Shown here piece after piece: positions 35,101 through 41,949 of a stretch of DNA of 64,000 nt. Within the stretch, counting starts at the first letter, position 1; every line of letters starts with the position of its first letter. Position numbers and translations under genes: made by a program. The notes below the pieces were generated by a model. It made no database searches, was not told the origin of the DNA, and saw only the letters and a program-made list of their open reading frames with translations. This DNA is from Acidobacteriota bacterium. GTDB lineage: Bacteria; Acidobacteriota; UBA4820. The stretch covers positions 62,001 through 126,000 of the forward strand of contig JAKQCT010000088.1 of assembly GCA_029559035.1 (NCBI GenBank), read 5' to 3'.

Positions 35101-35270
35101 TCATCGACAACCTTCCTCAGGGAGAGTTCAAGCTGAGGTACAGGATACGCTGCGCGCAGGCCGGTAAATTCAGGGTCGCCCCCGCCACGGTGGAGTCTCT
35201 CTACGCCCCCGAGTTCGCCGCCTATTCGAGCGGAGAGCTGGTGAAGATCACGGAGAAGGGGCAGAATTGA
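29193..35270 (+). CDS. Bacterial alpha-2-macroglobulin family protein
   Basis: 2025 residues, held by one N-terminal transmembrane segment (about 10-32) with no lipobox. The family traps attacking proteases in the periplasm. Domains: helical N-terminal region (about 40-380), MG domains with the MG2 signature FTDRRIYRVGQKILFK (about 600), and a low-complexity Gly/Ala/Pro bait-like stretch (about 1195-1255). The A2M domain follows with FFYPHLLTEADGSVSIEFVP. The thioester domain contains PYECTEQ, with Cys1487 and Gln1490 forming the thioester. Many bacterial homologues sit beside penicillin-binding protein 1C; none is near here. Typical bacterial length is 1500-2000, so this is at the long end. 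Terminator at 35282-35306. Confidence 0.93.
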   Translation: MASGDGKTFLYALSIFPIAVIVFLLLVVSLDSVSSLDNPFQQKLQVDPELNKLYDEQKYSAALEEVAKLRDSAAQKGDIAKWTYYLVEEFKLKTALHSYENGLKDFVKAGKPDHPLAKLVLKFYETESFASYLQGYSWEILKREKVTEKDPLDFDKFTKDEIADSIRASYIEIYRERGRIEDISLEALPDYLSPGDYPKEVLSTLRDHFAVSFADFLGNSAYWTPRQSRLTYKLSLPAMLDREGLARNADAVAEDGSSHPLMLAASVLAGEEKHARERNKDSLAMELHMRRVRLLYAHLPQKDDREKLIADLNGYVEDNSGIPWYAMGCAQLAEMENGMGDGKCHVRAREAAMRGRSAYPNSPGGQKCASIINGIEAPDFNIEAMDADLPGMPSIRVSHKNISKVHFRLVPINVKEEVFRNYDIPRWEELYKLIKDEIPAQKFSVDLPQTVDFNFHKTMAELPEGTKKGSYIVVGSALDSMSERNNKILCCLVNVTDLVITTSKDVEKGVYSYRMVDGSMGKPVKGVAVSAVKTEWRKPATIIGTAFSDGEGEFSLKGSNFDAYAENYFIFAEKGDDFAFLRQYRDYGGRYSPNSVSSLVFTDRRIYRVGQKILFKIVAFRNEKNSGPFQLLPNTPVEIELKDLNYQAVGKLSLKTDRFGSASGEFTIPSGRALGRWNIISSLSGSSSVLVEEYKRPTFEVELKAPEKPLKLNETAKVKGEARYYFGMPVSNGEADYSITRVARVPWWMWWYAPRQNPEIMESGIAKIGEDGSFEISFMPEADSRLKEKKGISFVYSLKVDVTDEGGETRGTEKQYRIGYQSLEIGISPRQQVYNRAQECAFDLTLADLNGKESAGSGKYIVSEVVLPAETTLPAGFGNPAEGDDFRTRDDRVRPRWDAPPGWEEYARQFPEGKAIGNGAVKFDEEGKFELKLSSLPAGVYRLKVETKDPSGETVEARRDFVVAGDGEKLGLPFLMLAENTVVETGETARIVVSSAYEGTPVFVRVYSKYGLLESKKLESGASRVIEIPVTEEMRGGLHAEAVFVKDHTLFHGAQRINIPWSNKELNIEFEKFREKITPNVKEIWKVKIKNHKGAPVGKDAIELLASMYDKSLDLFAPHYWDGLGGFFPSVASPPAPQVSLGRSDVLLSKGHGLWNYIGYPTFTEPSLHSINGYGVGGPGRRGYGGPLMYKSSRMRDGGVEGGVEGGLMAEAVPAPAPAAQAVAMDSAKEEKAKGDNEAPAKAPAEAPQGAPAEMRSNFAETAFFYPHLLTEADGSVSIEFVPPDSLTKYKVMLFAHGDGVVSGSLDKECEAIKDFMVRPYLPRFFREGDEIELKVVVNNAGAAPLDCGLDLKIFDAETDKEITQLFEVGGASRSVKAAAKGSGNVKYILKVPKMIGIVKIEVSGKAGSMTDGERRVLPILPSRMHLVESKFITLRENETRSVVFDDLLNPKDPTRTNDKLVVTVDAQLLYGVLAAMPYIIEYPYECTEQLMNKYVTVGILNKTIRDNPPLEKMAREFSSRKTKWESFNDDDPNRRMTLEESPWLIESQGGEDDNPIIPILNPDVSRPVEENSLRKLLAAQDPSGGWPWWAGGRPSCYMTLYICYGFSKAMEFGVEVPEEPIRRAFRYMKEEGLGNDIEWCMAHDCCWEFITFLNYTMSNFKDSSFYDRSFSEGLRKKMLDFSFKHWKDHSPYLKLQLAMTLKRMGRPKDAMLVHESVFDSAKTTRDEGTSWAVEDKSWLWYNDTVETQAFALKELMEVNPNDEQGEGLMLWLFLNKKLNHWKSTKATAEALYSILWYLKSKDAVAVREGVDVRFGTGETKQFVYEPDKYTGKKNQIVLEKEQIKKETGSIEFKKSGKGIAFASSTLHFSTDELPAAGKGDFFNIERSFFKRIKKGSEYVLEPFAPGSAINVGDQIEVELRIKSKHAAEFVHIRAPRPSGCEPEKLRSGYSYVLGVYYYETVRDSAEDYFIDNLPQGEFKLRYRIRCAQAGKFRVAPATVESLYAPEFAAYSSGELVKITEKGQN

Positions 35271-35281
35271 CGATCTCGGAA

Positions 35282-35306
35282 AAGGGGCGGAGAGGATCCG
35301 CCCCTT
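35282..35306 (+). terminator. Hairpin after the alpha-2-macroglobulin gene
   Basis: AAGGGGCGGA and TCCGCCCCTT form a perfect 10-bp stem with a 5-base loop, 12 bp after the stop. The T-tract is weak, so termination may be partial and the next gene may be read through. Confidence 0.65.
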
Positions 35307-35331
35307 CCCGTTCCGCGGAAGGAGGAGAAAC

Positions 35332-35940
35332 ATGAAAACGGCGCTTATCATCATCGCTTCGCTGGGAGGGGCTTTCCTTCTGCTGGTTGCCTGGCTGGTC
35401 TTCAGGGCGATAACGGGCGGCGGGAAGGTGGCGAAGGAGCTGGCGCGGAAGCTGATGCCGGTGATCACGGCGCTGAAAGAAGGAAAAGAAGCACCCCACG
35501 CCGAAATAGAGATGCTGGCGAAAAGCCCCGACACCAGAAGCGGCCTCTTCCAGATCCTTAACGAGATGGGGCGGAAGGAACTCTTCCCCCGGGAGTACTC
35601 GTCTCTTGAAAGGATAGCTGAATCGCACCTCGTCGTCTGGCTACTCCATCCGAACGAACTTCGCAACGTGCCGGACGAGATCGAACTGATGAAGGAGATC
35701 GTCAGGGCCGAAGGAACGCCCACGGTCTCGAACCGCTACTTCGTCTTCAGGTTCAGGACCAGGGCGCCCCACTGGGCTTCAAGCATCGGTTGGATGGGAG
35801 GCGTCGCCGGTCCCTACCCCGAGGGAGAAGTCCCGCTGAGGTCTCCCGAAATGGTCTTCAGCCGTTTGGAATCCGCCGGCGATCAGACGGCCGAGGAGAT
35901 CTTCGCGATGGTCGAGAAGGGGTTCCCTGCGAGAGGCTGA
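35332..35940 (+). CDS. Hypothetical membrane-anchored protein
   Basis: A 202-residue protein with one N-terminal transmembrane helix (about 3-23) and a soluble domain. The domain includes MGRKELFPREYSSLERIAES, LVVWLLHPNELRNVPDEI and a final FSRLESAGDQTAEEIFAMVEKGF. GGAGGAG precedes the ATG. I recognise no family. It lies between the macroglobulin gene and a STAS-like gene, and cotranscription with the macroglobulin is possible through the weak terminator. Confidence 0.8.
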   Translation: MKTALIIIASLGGAFLLLVAWLVFRAITGGGKVAKELARKLMPVITALKEGKEAPHAEIEMLAKSPDTRSGLFQILNEMGRKELFPREYSSLERIAESHLVVWLLHPNELRNVPDEIELMKEIVRAEGTPTVSNRYFVFRFRTRAPHWASSIGWMGGVAGPYPEGEVPLRSPEMVFSRLESAGDQTAEEIFAMVEKGFPARG

Positions 35941-36021
35941 TGCCGGAGGCAGGAAAGTTTTGACATCGGAGTGTTTTGGTAATAACATCGCATTTTTATA
36001 ACGGTCGATGAAAGAGGAACG

Positions 36022-36402
36022 GTGAATTTGTCTTATAAAGTCAGGTACGAGGAGAGGGAAGAATATCTTTTCGCCCACATCTCGGGCCCCGAGTCCGTCC
36101 ACAACGCGATCAATTTTTTCAAGGAGCTGAGGGCGAAGGGCGACGCCGAAGGCTACGGGGCTTTTCTGGTGGTCGACGAGGTTTCGGGCAAGCTGGACAC
36201 CAACGATACTTTCCATATCAGCAAGGAGATCGCGAAACTGCACATCGGCAACACGATCGCCTTCGTCGATCCGAAGGAAGAGACATTCGCCGCCAACGCC
36301 TTCGGAGGGACCGTCGTCGCGAACCGCGGAGTGATAACGAGGGTCTTCGACAACGAGATCGACGCCGTTGAATGGCTGAAAGAAACCATAAAGAGAGGAT
36401 GA
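36022..36402 (+). CDS. STAS/SpoIIAA-like protein
   Basis: 126 residues from GTG 36022, with GAGGAAC upstream. The pattern of alternating strands and helices (YKVRYEEREEYLFAHISGPE, then YGAFLVVDEVSGKLDTNDTF, LHIGNTIAFVDPKEETF and final DAVEWLKETIKRG) resembles small SpoIIAA/STAS-like signalling proteins. A second protein of the same length and layout is at 40994-41377. No phosphorylatable Ser in the usual STAS loop is obvious. The role is not known. Confidence 0.65.
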   Translation: MNLSYKVRYEEREEYLFAHISGPESVHNAINFFKELRAKGDAEGYGAFLVVDEVSGKLDTNDTFHISKEIAKLHIGNTIAFVDPKEETFAANAFGGTVVANRGVITRVFDNEIDAVEWLKETIKRG

Positions 36403-36424
36403 CCTGAGGTCAGGGAGAAATTGA

Positions 36425-36985
36425 ATGGAACAGAGAAAAATAGCGGTGATAATCGGAAGTCTGAGGAAAGGGTCGTTCAACAGGATGATGGCCTCCGCGA
36501 TGGCGGCGCTCGCTCCGCAAAGCCTAAAGCTGGAGGTCGTCGAGATCGGGGCGCTGACGCTCTACAACCAGGACCTCGACGGCGACCCGCCTGCTGAATG
36601 GGTGGAATTCAGGAACAATGTTAAAGTGTGCGACGGGGTCCTCTTTTTCACGCCCGAGTACAACCGTTCGATGAGCGGGCCGATGAAGAACGCGATCGAC
36701 ATCGGATCGCGCCCATACGGCCATAGCGTCTGGGACGGGAAACCTGCGGGAGTCGTCAGCGTCTCCGCGGGCCCGCTGGGGGGATTCGGCGCGAACCACC
36801 ATCTCCGCCAGTCGCTCGTTGTCCTCAACGTCCCGGCCATGCCTCAGCCCGAGGCCTACTTCGCGAACGCCCAGGCGATCTTCGACAAGGAAGGGAAGCT
36901 CGCGGACGAACAGGCTAAAAAAGCCGCCGAGAAATTCCTCATGGCCTTCGAGAGATGGGTGGAGAAGAACCTGAACAGGGGATGA
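36425..36985 (+). CDS. NAD(P)H-dependent FMN reductase (ChrR/YieF type)
   Basis: A 186-residue flavodoxin-like reductase. The FMN phosphate loop is GSLRKGSFNRMMA near the N-terminus. The second signature FTPEYNRSMSGPMKNAIDIG (about 76-95) and KPAGVVSVSAGPLGGFGANH complete the FMN site. Such enzymes reduce quinones, azo dyes, chromate or other electrophiles by two electrons and are soluble. It follows the STAS-like gene by 22 bp and precedes a small basic protein by 4 bp, so it probably belongs to a short operon. Confidence 0.92.
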   Translation: MEQRKIAVIIGSLRKGSFNRMMASAMAALAPQSLKLEVVEIGALTLYNQDLDGDPPAEWVEFRNNVKVCDGVLFFTPEYNRSMSGPMKNAIDIGSRPYGHSVWDGKPAGVVSVSAGPLGGFGANHHLRQSLVVLNVPAMPQPEAYFANAQAIFDKEGKLADEQAKKAAEKFLMAFERWVEKNLNRG

Positions 36986-36989
36986 CCCG

Positions 36990-37142
36990 ATGCCGAAGGC
37001 GAAGGTCAACAAGAAAAGATCGTGGCTCTACAAGGCCAAGACCAGCAAGGCGAGAAAAAAGATAAAAAGGGCGGAGCACAAGGCCGACAGGCAGCTCGCC
37101 AAGGACGGCGCCGATACCGGGAAGCAGGGTGAAGAGAGATAG
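36990..37142 (+). CDS. 50-residue highly basic small protein
   Basis: An ATG at 36990, 4 bp after the FMN reductase stop (GGGGATGA lies just upstream), opens a 51-codon frame ending TAG at 37140-37142. The product begins MPKAKVNKKRSWLYKAKTS and contains KARKKIKRAEHKADRQL; over a third of its residues are Lys or Arg. It resembles small nucleic-acid- or ribosome-associated proteins in composition only. GC-rich codon use matches its neighbours. Confidence 0.6.
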   Translation: MPKAKVNKKRSWLYKAKTSKARKKIKRAEHKADRQLAKDGADTGKQGEER

Positions 37143-37187
37143 GGAAAGGGTGATGGATGCAGCGGAACTTTGTTGAAAAGAAATGAA

Positions 37188-37211
37188 ATTCAAGACTAAA
37201 GCCCTGACCCC
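37188..37211 (-). repeat. Dispersed GGGGTCAGGGCTTTAG element, inverted copy
   Basis: The minus strand reads GGGGTCAGGGCTTTAGTCTT and continues TGAAT, identical to the first 24 bases of the direct repeats at 20766 and 21157. It lies between the end of the small basic gene and the convergent zinc-ribbon gene. Confidence 0.8.
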
Positions 37212-37222
37212 TTTTTGCCAGA

Positions 37223-37711
37223 TTAATTGTTTAGCTTGTCGAGTTGACGGATAAGCGGCGCGTTGCCTTTGAGCTCGCCGTGCGCAAGAGACAGGAACTC
37301 TGTGATCTCCATCCTGTTCTTGTCCAGAAAAATTTCTATTCGTTCTTTCAGTTCCCTGTCGAATTTCCGATCCTCTTCAACGGGGAGGATCATCCCGACG
37401 ACTACAAACCCCGAAACAACAGCGATCCCCGCGAGAATAAAGCTTAGTGCTTTTCCTGCACCTACGGCTCCAGCGAGAAAAAAAACAAGAATGGGCGCAA
37501 GGATCGCTCCTGCAATGAAAGTGGTTACCAGCCTTGGAGTGGTCACCTGTTCAAGGTTGCTGTTTGCTGACCGGATCAAGACGACACACGCCTCCCTGGT
37601 TTCAGGCGATAGAGGAGCGAGCTCTATGCTGGATGAACAATAGGGGCACATCGATACCCTCGCGGGCAAAGGGGCGTTGCAATTCGGGCACTTGTTTGAT
37701 TCTGGGGCCAT
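37223..37711 (-). CDS. Zinc-ribbon membrane protein
   Basis: 162 residues. An N-terminal zinc ribbon has two CxxC knuckles (Cys8/Cys11 and Cys22/Cys25) of the form KCPNCNAPLPARVSMCPYCSS. Two adjacent transmembrane helices (about 60-80 and 86-108) follow, then a cytoplasmic helical tail (KERIEIFLDKNRMEITEFLS). Base composition is lower in GC than the flanks. Such double-ribbon membrane proteins are widespread and mostly of unknown role. Confidence 0.75.
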   Translation of the reverse strand: MAPESNKCPNCNAPLPARVSMCPYCSSSIELAPLSPETREACVVLIRSANSNLEQVTTPRLVTTFIAGAILAPILVFFLAGAVGAGKALSFILAGIAVVSGFVVVGMILPVEEDRKFDRELKERIEIFLDKNRMEITEFLSLAHGELKGNAPLIRQLDKLNN

Positions 37712-37822
37712 GGTCTTTAATTCCCCGAATGCTTCGCCGGCCTAATTTTGTCCGTTCCCATTTTAGCTCCTCGACATTATTCTATTGCAGGGTGGAGAAT
37801 AATTCAACATGAAATCAGTGAT

Positions 37823-37846
37823 ATCTGGGGACACAATACTTAATTC
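37823..37846 (+). repeat. ATCTGGGGAC...ATACTTAATTC element, copy 1
   Basis: 24 bases beginning ATCTGGGGACACAATACTTA, matching 38311-38334 with two mismatches in the same orientation. The 37712-37919 gap holds no gene. Confidence 0.75.
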
Positions 37847-37919
37847 TTGACAAGGGTTTCCCGGAAGAACAGAATCAAGGCATGGCAAGATTGTCAGTGA
37901 ATACCCGGGATGTCATATT

Positions 37920-38240
37920 CTATAGCGTGATCAGCCTATCGCTCTCTTCCATGATCTTGTAAAGATCGCCCAGGGTGGAGGCAGGCATTAACTCGGTTCC
38001 CTCCATTTTTCTATCCTTCAGGCAGTTCTGGCAGGCGAAGATATTTCCTCCCCAGTTCTTGAAATCTTTGAGCTGTGCGGCTATGGGGTACTTTTCATCG
38101 GAGATCACCTCGCCCTCAACGCCCTTGGCGATGAAGAAGATGTTAACCTTGTCACCCTTCTCCTGGGCGAAGACCGCGATCCTCAGCGCGTTCCAAACTG
38201 TCTCCCGGTCGTTCGAATAGACAATTATTCCCAACTTCAT
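37920..38240 (-). CDS. DsrE/DsrF-like sulfur-relay family protein
   Basis: A 106-residue protein of the DsrE fold: MKLGIIVYSNDRETVWNALR then AVFAQEKGDKVNIFFIAKGV. Two Cys lie in FACQNCLKDR (about residues 68-71), in the region where active DsrE-like proteins carry their persulfide Cys. The family moves sulfur or binds small thiol ligands. A purine-rich ribosome-binding site (GGGAGG) lies upstream on the minus strand. The gene is bracketed by copies of the ATCTGGGGAC repeat, suggesting it arrived as, or beside, a mobile segment. Confidence 0.82.
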   Translation of the reverse strand: MKLGIIVYSNDRETVWNALRIAVFAQEKGDKVNIFFIAKGVEGEVISDEKYPIAAQLKDFKNWGGNIFACQNCLKDRKMEGTELMPASTLGDLYKIMEESDRLITL

Positions 38241-38310
38241 GCGCGCACCTCCCTAAAAGTCGACGATTCTACCACATGTGCAGATATCTGGGATATCTGG
38301 GGACATGGCT

Positions 38311-38334
38311 ATCTGGGGACGTAATACTTAATTC
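38311..38334 (+). repeat. ATCTGGGGAC...ATACTTAATTC element, copy 2
   Basis: Matches 37823-37846 with two mismatches. Shorter ATATCTGGG words precede it at 38284-38300. The 38241-38501 gap is otherwise non-coding. Confidence 0.75.
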
Positions 38335-38384
38335 GAATCAAGTTCTCTCTTGTTAACGGGCACCAATTTCAAAGATAAAGAATA

Positions 38385-38407
38385 GGGACAAGGGCTTTAT
38401 TCTTGGA
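38385..38407 (+). repeat. Diverged GGGGTCAGGGCTTTAG-like element
   Basis: GGGACAAGGGCTTTATTCTT plus GGA resembles the 20766/21157/37188 family (shared AGGGCTTTA and TCTTG words) with several substitutions. Confidence 0.45.
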
Positions 38408-38501
38408 TCGCTGTGGTAGTAGAATGGATCCATCATGGAAAGGCAGCAGAGGATATAAATGCCGGATGAATTTCACGACCCCATAGAGAAAAGCTGATCG
38501 C

Positions 38502-40934
38502 ATGGAAGACGGGAAAAAGGCGGGACACGACGACCCGACGCTGGTGAAATTTTCCGATGGAAGATCCGCCGGGGATGGGAAAACTCCGCCCTTATCGGGA
38601 GACGAACCGACCGCGGCATTATCGTCAAGAGAAACGGAACCGCATGATGGAAGCGCCCGCGATTTTCCGGTTTCAAATTGGGGCCGCTACAAGTTCTTGA
38701 AGTTCCTCGGCGAAGGGGGGATGGGCCGTGTCTATGAAGCCCTCGACCTACAGCTTCACAGGAGCGTGGCGCTCAAGTTCATAAGGGGAGCCGATCCGGA
38801 GATGTCGAGGAGGTTCCTCTTCGAGGCGAGGGCGCAGGCGAAGATACACCACCCCAACATCTGCGGAGTTTACGAGACGGGCGAGGTCGAGGGGAAGCTG
38901 TACATCGCGATGCAGCTCATCAGGGGCGAAACTCTCGGAAAGGCTGCCGCGGAGTTGTCTCTCGAACAGAATGTCGCGTTGATGGCCGAGGTCGCTCTCG
39001 GCGTCCACGAAGCCCACAGGGCCGGGCTCATTCACAGGGACATCAAGCCCGGCAACATCATGGTCGAAAAGCGCGAGGACGACCGGCATCCCGTCGTCAC
39101 GGATTTCGGCCTGGCGCGTGAAGCGGAAACGGCCGGCGCGACCTCCACGGGGATGATCGTCGGAACTCCGTGGTACATGTCACCCGAACAGGCTAGGGGG
39201 GCCGGCGCCTCCATAGACCGCAGAAGCGACGTGTACAGCCTCGGCGCCACCCTCTATTCGATAATAGCGGGAAGGCCGCCTTTCTTTGAAAGCTCGGGAA
39301 TAGACGTGCTGGTGAAGGTTCTTCAGGAGGACCCTCTACCTCTCCGGAAAGCGGCGGTTTCGGTGCCTTCCGACCTCGAGACGGTCGTCATGAAATGTCT
39401 CGAAAAAGACCCCGGCAGAAGGTACGATTCCGCCAAGGCGCTGGCCGAAGACCTGAAGCGCTGGCTCGACGGCGAGCCAGTGCTGGCGAAACCTGCCGGT
39501 TTCATCTACGCTTTCGCAAAGAAGGCCAGGAAGCACAAGGCGCTATTCGCGGCGAGCGGGGCGGCGCTTGTCATGGCGATGACGCTGGGGATCTACGCGG
39601 TGGTGCAGAAGGCTCGTTCGACCGCACAGGCCAGGGCCGCCAGCCGCTTCGGGAGGATCGTAGAGGAGATCTCCGGGACGCTCAGGTTCGACGCGATGCT
39701 GCCCATTCACGACGTGACACCGGCAAGGGATGAAGTGAAAAAGAGGATCACCGGGATCGCCGGGGAGATAGCTGACACGGGGAAATCCGCCAGGGGACCG
39801 GGATTGAACGCCATGGGCAGGGCGTGCCTCGAGCTAAAAGACTACGAAAACGCGAGGAGATATCTCGAGGAGGCGTGGCGTGAAGGCTACCGCGAACCGG
39901 ACGTCGCCCTCGCGCTGGGGGAAACTTACGGCGCCATCTACCACAGGTCCCTCCGCGAGATCGACAGGGGAGGCGGGCAGGCAAGGCAGAAGGAACTGAA
40001 AAAAAGACTCGAAGAGGAACTGCTGAAGCCCGCCCTTGAGTATCTCAACATGGCTAAGGGAAAAGCTCCGGGCAGATCGCCTGAATACGCCGAAGCCCTG
40101 ATGGCGTTCTACGAGAAAAGGTACGGCGAGGCGGCCGAAAAGACGGATGAAGCGCTCAGGAGACTTCCGTGGTTCTTCGAAGCGTCGAACCTCAAGGGCG
40201 ACATCTTCCTCGCTGAGGCTACAGCAGAATGGGAGAAGGGAGGGGACCGCAAAAAGATCGGAGAACTCCTTGATTCGGCAAGGAAAGCATACACAGGTTC
40301 GGTGGCCGCCGCGCGAAGCAACGCGCCCGGTTACGCCGGATTATGCGACTGCTGGAACCTTGCCATCTACATCTCCGACCGCTCCACGGGAGAAGTGGAG
40401 AACGCCTACACCCGTGCCGTCAAAGCCTGCGGCGACGCTTTGATCGCGGAACCGGGCAACATATCGGCGCTGAACGGGCTTGCGAACGCCCACAAGAGGT
40501 GGGCGACAACCCTGACCGAGCGGGGAGAAGACCCGACCGAGGCCCTGCTGAAATGCGCTGAAGAAGCGGGGAAGGCGGCCAGGCTGGATCCCGGGTTCGC
40601 CTACGCGCACCTCAACATCGGCGTCAGCAGGAGGATGCTGGGAGAATACATGATGACGAAGGGAGAGGACCCGTCGCGGGTCTTTTCGGAAGCGATAAAA
40701 AGCCTGGAGGAGGCACGCCGTCTCGACCCGAACCTTCTGCACGCCGTCAACAACATAGGGATGATCTGGACGTCGAGGGCAAGGTGGGAAGCGGGCCGCG
40801 GCATCGATCCCGCGGATTCCATTTCAAGAGCAGGCAGGGAATTCGAGGAAGCGCTTCGGCTGGATCCGGATTTCCGCCCCGCGGGGGACAACCTGGAAAA
40901 GCTCAGGATGATAGGATCGGTTCAGGCTAAATAG
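38502..40934 (+). CDS. Transmembrane Ser/Thr protein kinase with TPR-like C-terminal domain
   Basis: 810 residues. After a disordered start, the kinase domain (about 65-325) has the glycine loop LGEGGMGRVYEA, the catalytic loop HRDIKPGN with Asp180, DFG with Asp201 and the activation segment GTPWYMSPEQARG. All catalytic residues are present, so it should be active. A transmembrane helix at about 347-367 is followed by about 440 extracytoplasmic residues with tetratricopeptide-like helical repeats (RRYLEEAWREGYREPDVALA and similar). This Pkn layout couples an external protein-binding domain to internal phosphorylation. The FHA protein encoded nearby on the other strand is a candidate phospho-Thr reader; that link is inference. 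Confidence 0.92.
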   Translation: MEDGKKAGHDDPTLVKFSDGRSAGDGKTPPLSGDEPTAALSSRETEPHDGSARDFPVSNWGRYKFLKFLGEGGMGRVYEALDLQLHRSVALKFIRGADPEMSRRFLFEARAQAKIHHPNICGVYETGEVEGKLYIAMQLIRGETLGKAAAELSLEQNVALMAEVALGVHEAHRAGLIHRDIKPGNIMVEKREDDRHPVVTDFGLAREAETAGATSTGMIVGTPWYMSPEQARGAGASIDRRSDVYSLGATLYSIIAGRPPFFESSGIDVLVKVLQEDPLPLRKAAVSVPSDLETVVMKCLEKDPGRRYDSAKALAEDLKRWLDGEPVLAKPAGFIYAFAKKARKHKALFAASGAALVMAMTLGIYAVVQKARSTAQARAASRFGRIVEEISGTLRFDAMLPIHDVTPARDEVKKRITGIAGEIADTGKSARGPGLNAMGRACLELKDYENARRYLEEAWREGYREPDVALALGETYGAIYHRSLREIDRGGGQARQKELKKRLEEELLKPALEYLNMAKGKAPGRSPEYAEALMAFYEKRYGEAAEKTDEALRRLPWFFEASNLKGDIFLAEATAEWEKGGDRKKIGELLDSARKAYTGSVAAARSNAPGYAGLCDCWNLAIYISDRSTGEVENAYTRAVKACGDALIAEPGNISALNGLANAHKRWATTLTERGEDPTEALLKCAEEAGKAARLDPGFAYAHLNIGVSRRMLGEYMMTKGEDPSRVFSEAIKSLEEARRLDPNLLHAVNNIGMIWTSRARWEAGRGIDPADSISRAGREFEEALRLDPDFRPAGDNLEKLRMIGSVQAK

Positions 40935-40993
40935 ATTTCAATCAGGGGGGCAAATTCTTCGGCGCCGGAGAGATGGTTATCCTGCGGCCCTCG

Positions 40994-41377
40994 TTAATCC
41001 TTTTCGCTCATGAGCCAGGTCGTCGCTTCAAAAAGGGTATTGAAGACTTTGGCAGGCACGCCGAAATCCGAGGATAGCGCCTGGTATTTCACGGCGTGTT
41101 TCGTGAATCTCTTGTCTTTTATGAGGATCGCGAGTTTTCTGGCTATCAGCTTGTCCGGGAATTCGCTCAGCATCTTGAGGACCTCGGTGAACTCGGTGTC
41201 GGTGAGAGATTCCCCCTCGGCGCCGGTGGTGTCGAATAGAGTGACATGCTCCCTTCTGAGCATGTTGTCCTTTGAAAGCTTCTGCAGGAGGTCGTTGATA
41301 TCTTCGGACTTCAGCTTCCCTGTAGCCTTGATGTGAAGGAATCCGCCGTTCTCCCGTATCGAATATTGAACAGGCAT
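40994..41377 (-). CDS. STAS/SpoIIAA-like protein
   Basis: 127 residues from ATG 41377, preceded by GGAGGGG; an in-frame ATG at 41455 inside cheD was rejected. The order is strand MPVQYSIRENGGFLHIKATG, helix SEDINDLLQKLSKDN, strand HVTLFDTTGAEGESLTD, helix, strand LAILIKDKRFTKHAVKYQAL, and final LFEATTWLMSEKD. This matches small SpoIIAA-like proteins and the layout of the protein at 36022-36402. It is the last gene of the cNMP-FHA / small protein / CheD operon, 44 bp after cheD. Confidence 0.7.
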   Translation of the reverse strand: MPVQYSIRENGGFLHIKATGKLKSEDINDLLQKLSKDNMLRREHVTLFDTTGAEGESLTDTEFTEVLKMLSEFPDKLIARKLAILIKDKRFTKHAVKYQALSSDFGVPAKVFNTLFEATTWLMSEKD

Positions 41378-41421
41378 TACACGCCCCTCCTCTTGTCGGC
41401 CCTCCGTCCCTTGATGGCCGG

Positions 41422-41949
41422 CTAGGATATTGTCCCCGGCGGGAGCTCTCTCCATCCGTCCCGCAGGGTTCGAACTCTAAGGATCCCGGCGGGAAGCTCG
41501 AATATGAGCGACCTTCCCGATTCTCCTCCCGTATCCTGCCAGCTGAGGTTTATCGATTTCGACCGCAGGACAGCGAGGACCCCGTCCACGTTCCTCTGGC
41601 CTATCGAAACGGTCTGTTCTTCCGCTGCGGAAAAGATCTTGGCTCCTCCCACGATCCCCGCGCGGAGCCAGGAAGGCGGGTTCAGCCGGGAATAACCCAT
41701 GCCTTCGAGGAGGGACGAGAGGGCCTCGTCGGCGTACTTGGCGGGGAGGCCGGAGCTGTCCTCCTGAAGGGACCTCGGCCCGGGAAGAAGGATGTGGGCG
41801 AGCCCGCACGCTTTCTTTCTTTCATCGTGAACGATGAGCGCCACGCAGGAGCCCAGCCCGTATACCGCCAGGACCCCCGCTTCGCCGAGGATCCCGATCT
41901 CGCCGATGCCTACAGATGTTATCAGGCTTCTTTCGCAGTCACTCTTCAA
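41422..41949 (-). CDS. cheD: CheD-family chemoreceptor glutamine deamidase
   Basis: 175 residues. CheD deamidates Gln residues of chemoreceptors and binds CheC. The catalytic Cys35 lies in YGLGSCVAL and the His52 in GLAHILLPGP; the 17-residue spacing matches the Cys27/His44 pair of the Thermotoga enzyme. The position equivalent to the third catalytic residue (Thr21 there) is Val29 here, so activity may be altered. WLRAGIVGGAKIFSA and IGQRNVDGVLAVL are family signatures. No other chemotaxis gene is in the window. It overlaps the upstream 87-residue gene by 11 bp. Confidence 0.88.
   Translation of the reverse strand: MKSDCERSLITSVGIGEIGILGEAGVLAVYGLGSCVALIVHDERKKACGLAHILLPGPRSLQEDSSGLPAKYADEALSSLLEGMGYSRLNPPSWLRAGIVGGAKIFSAAEEQTVSIGQRNVDGVLAVLRSKSINLSWQDTGGESGRSLIFELPAGILRVRTLRDGWRELPPGTIS

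Noticed and set aside
33825-35723. 632-residue minus-strand open frame
   Set aside because: It is antisense to the alpha-2-macroglobulin gene, has no recognisable motif and reflects high GC with AGG-rich codons on the plus strand.
38459-38497. 12-residue leader-like frame upstream of the Ser/Thr kinase
   Set aside because: Too short, no attenuator structure or codon bias to support a leader peptide.
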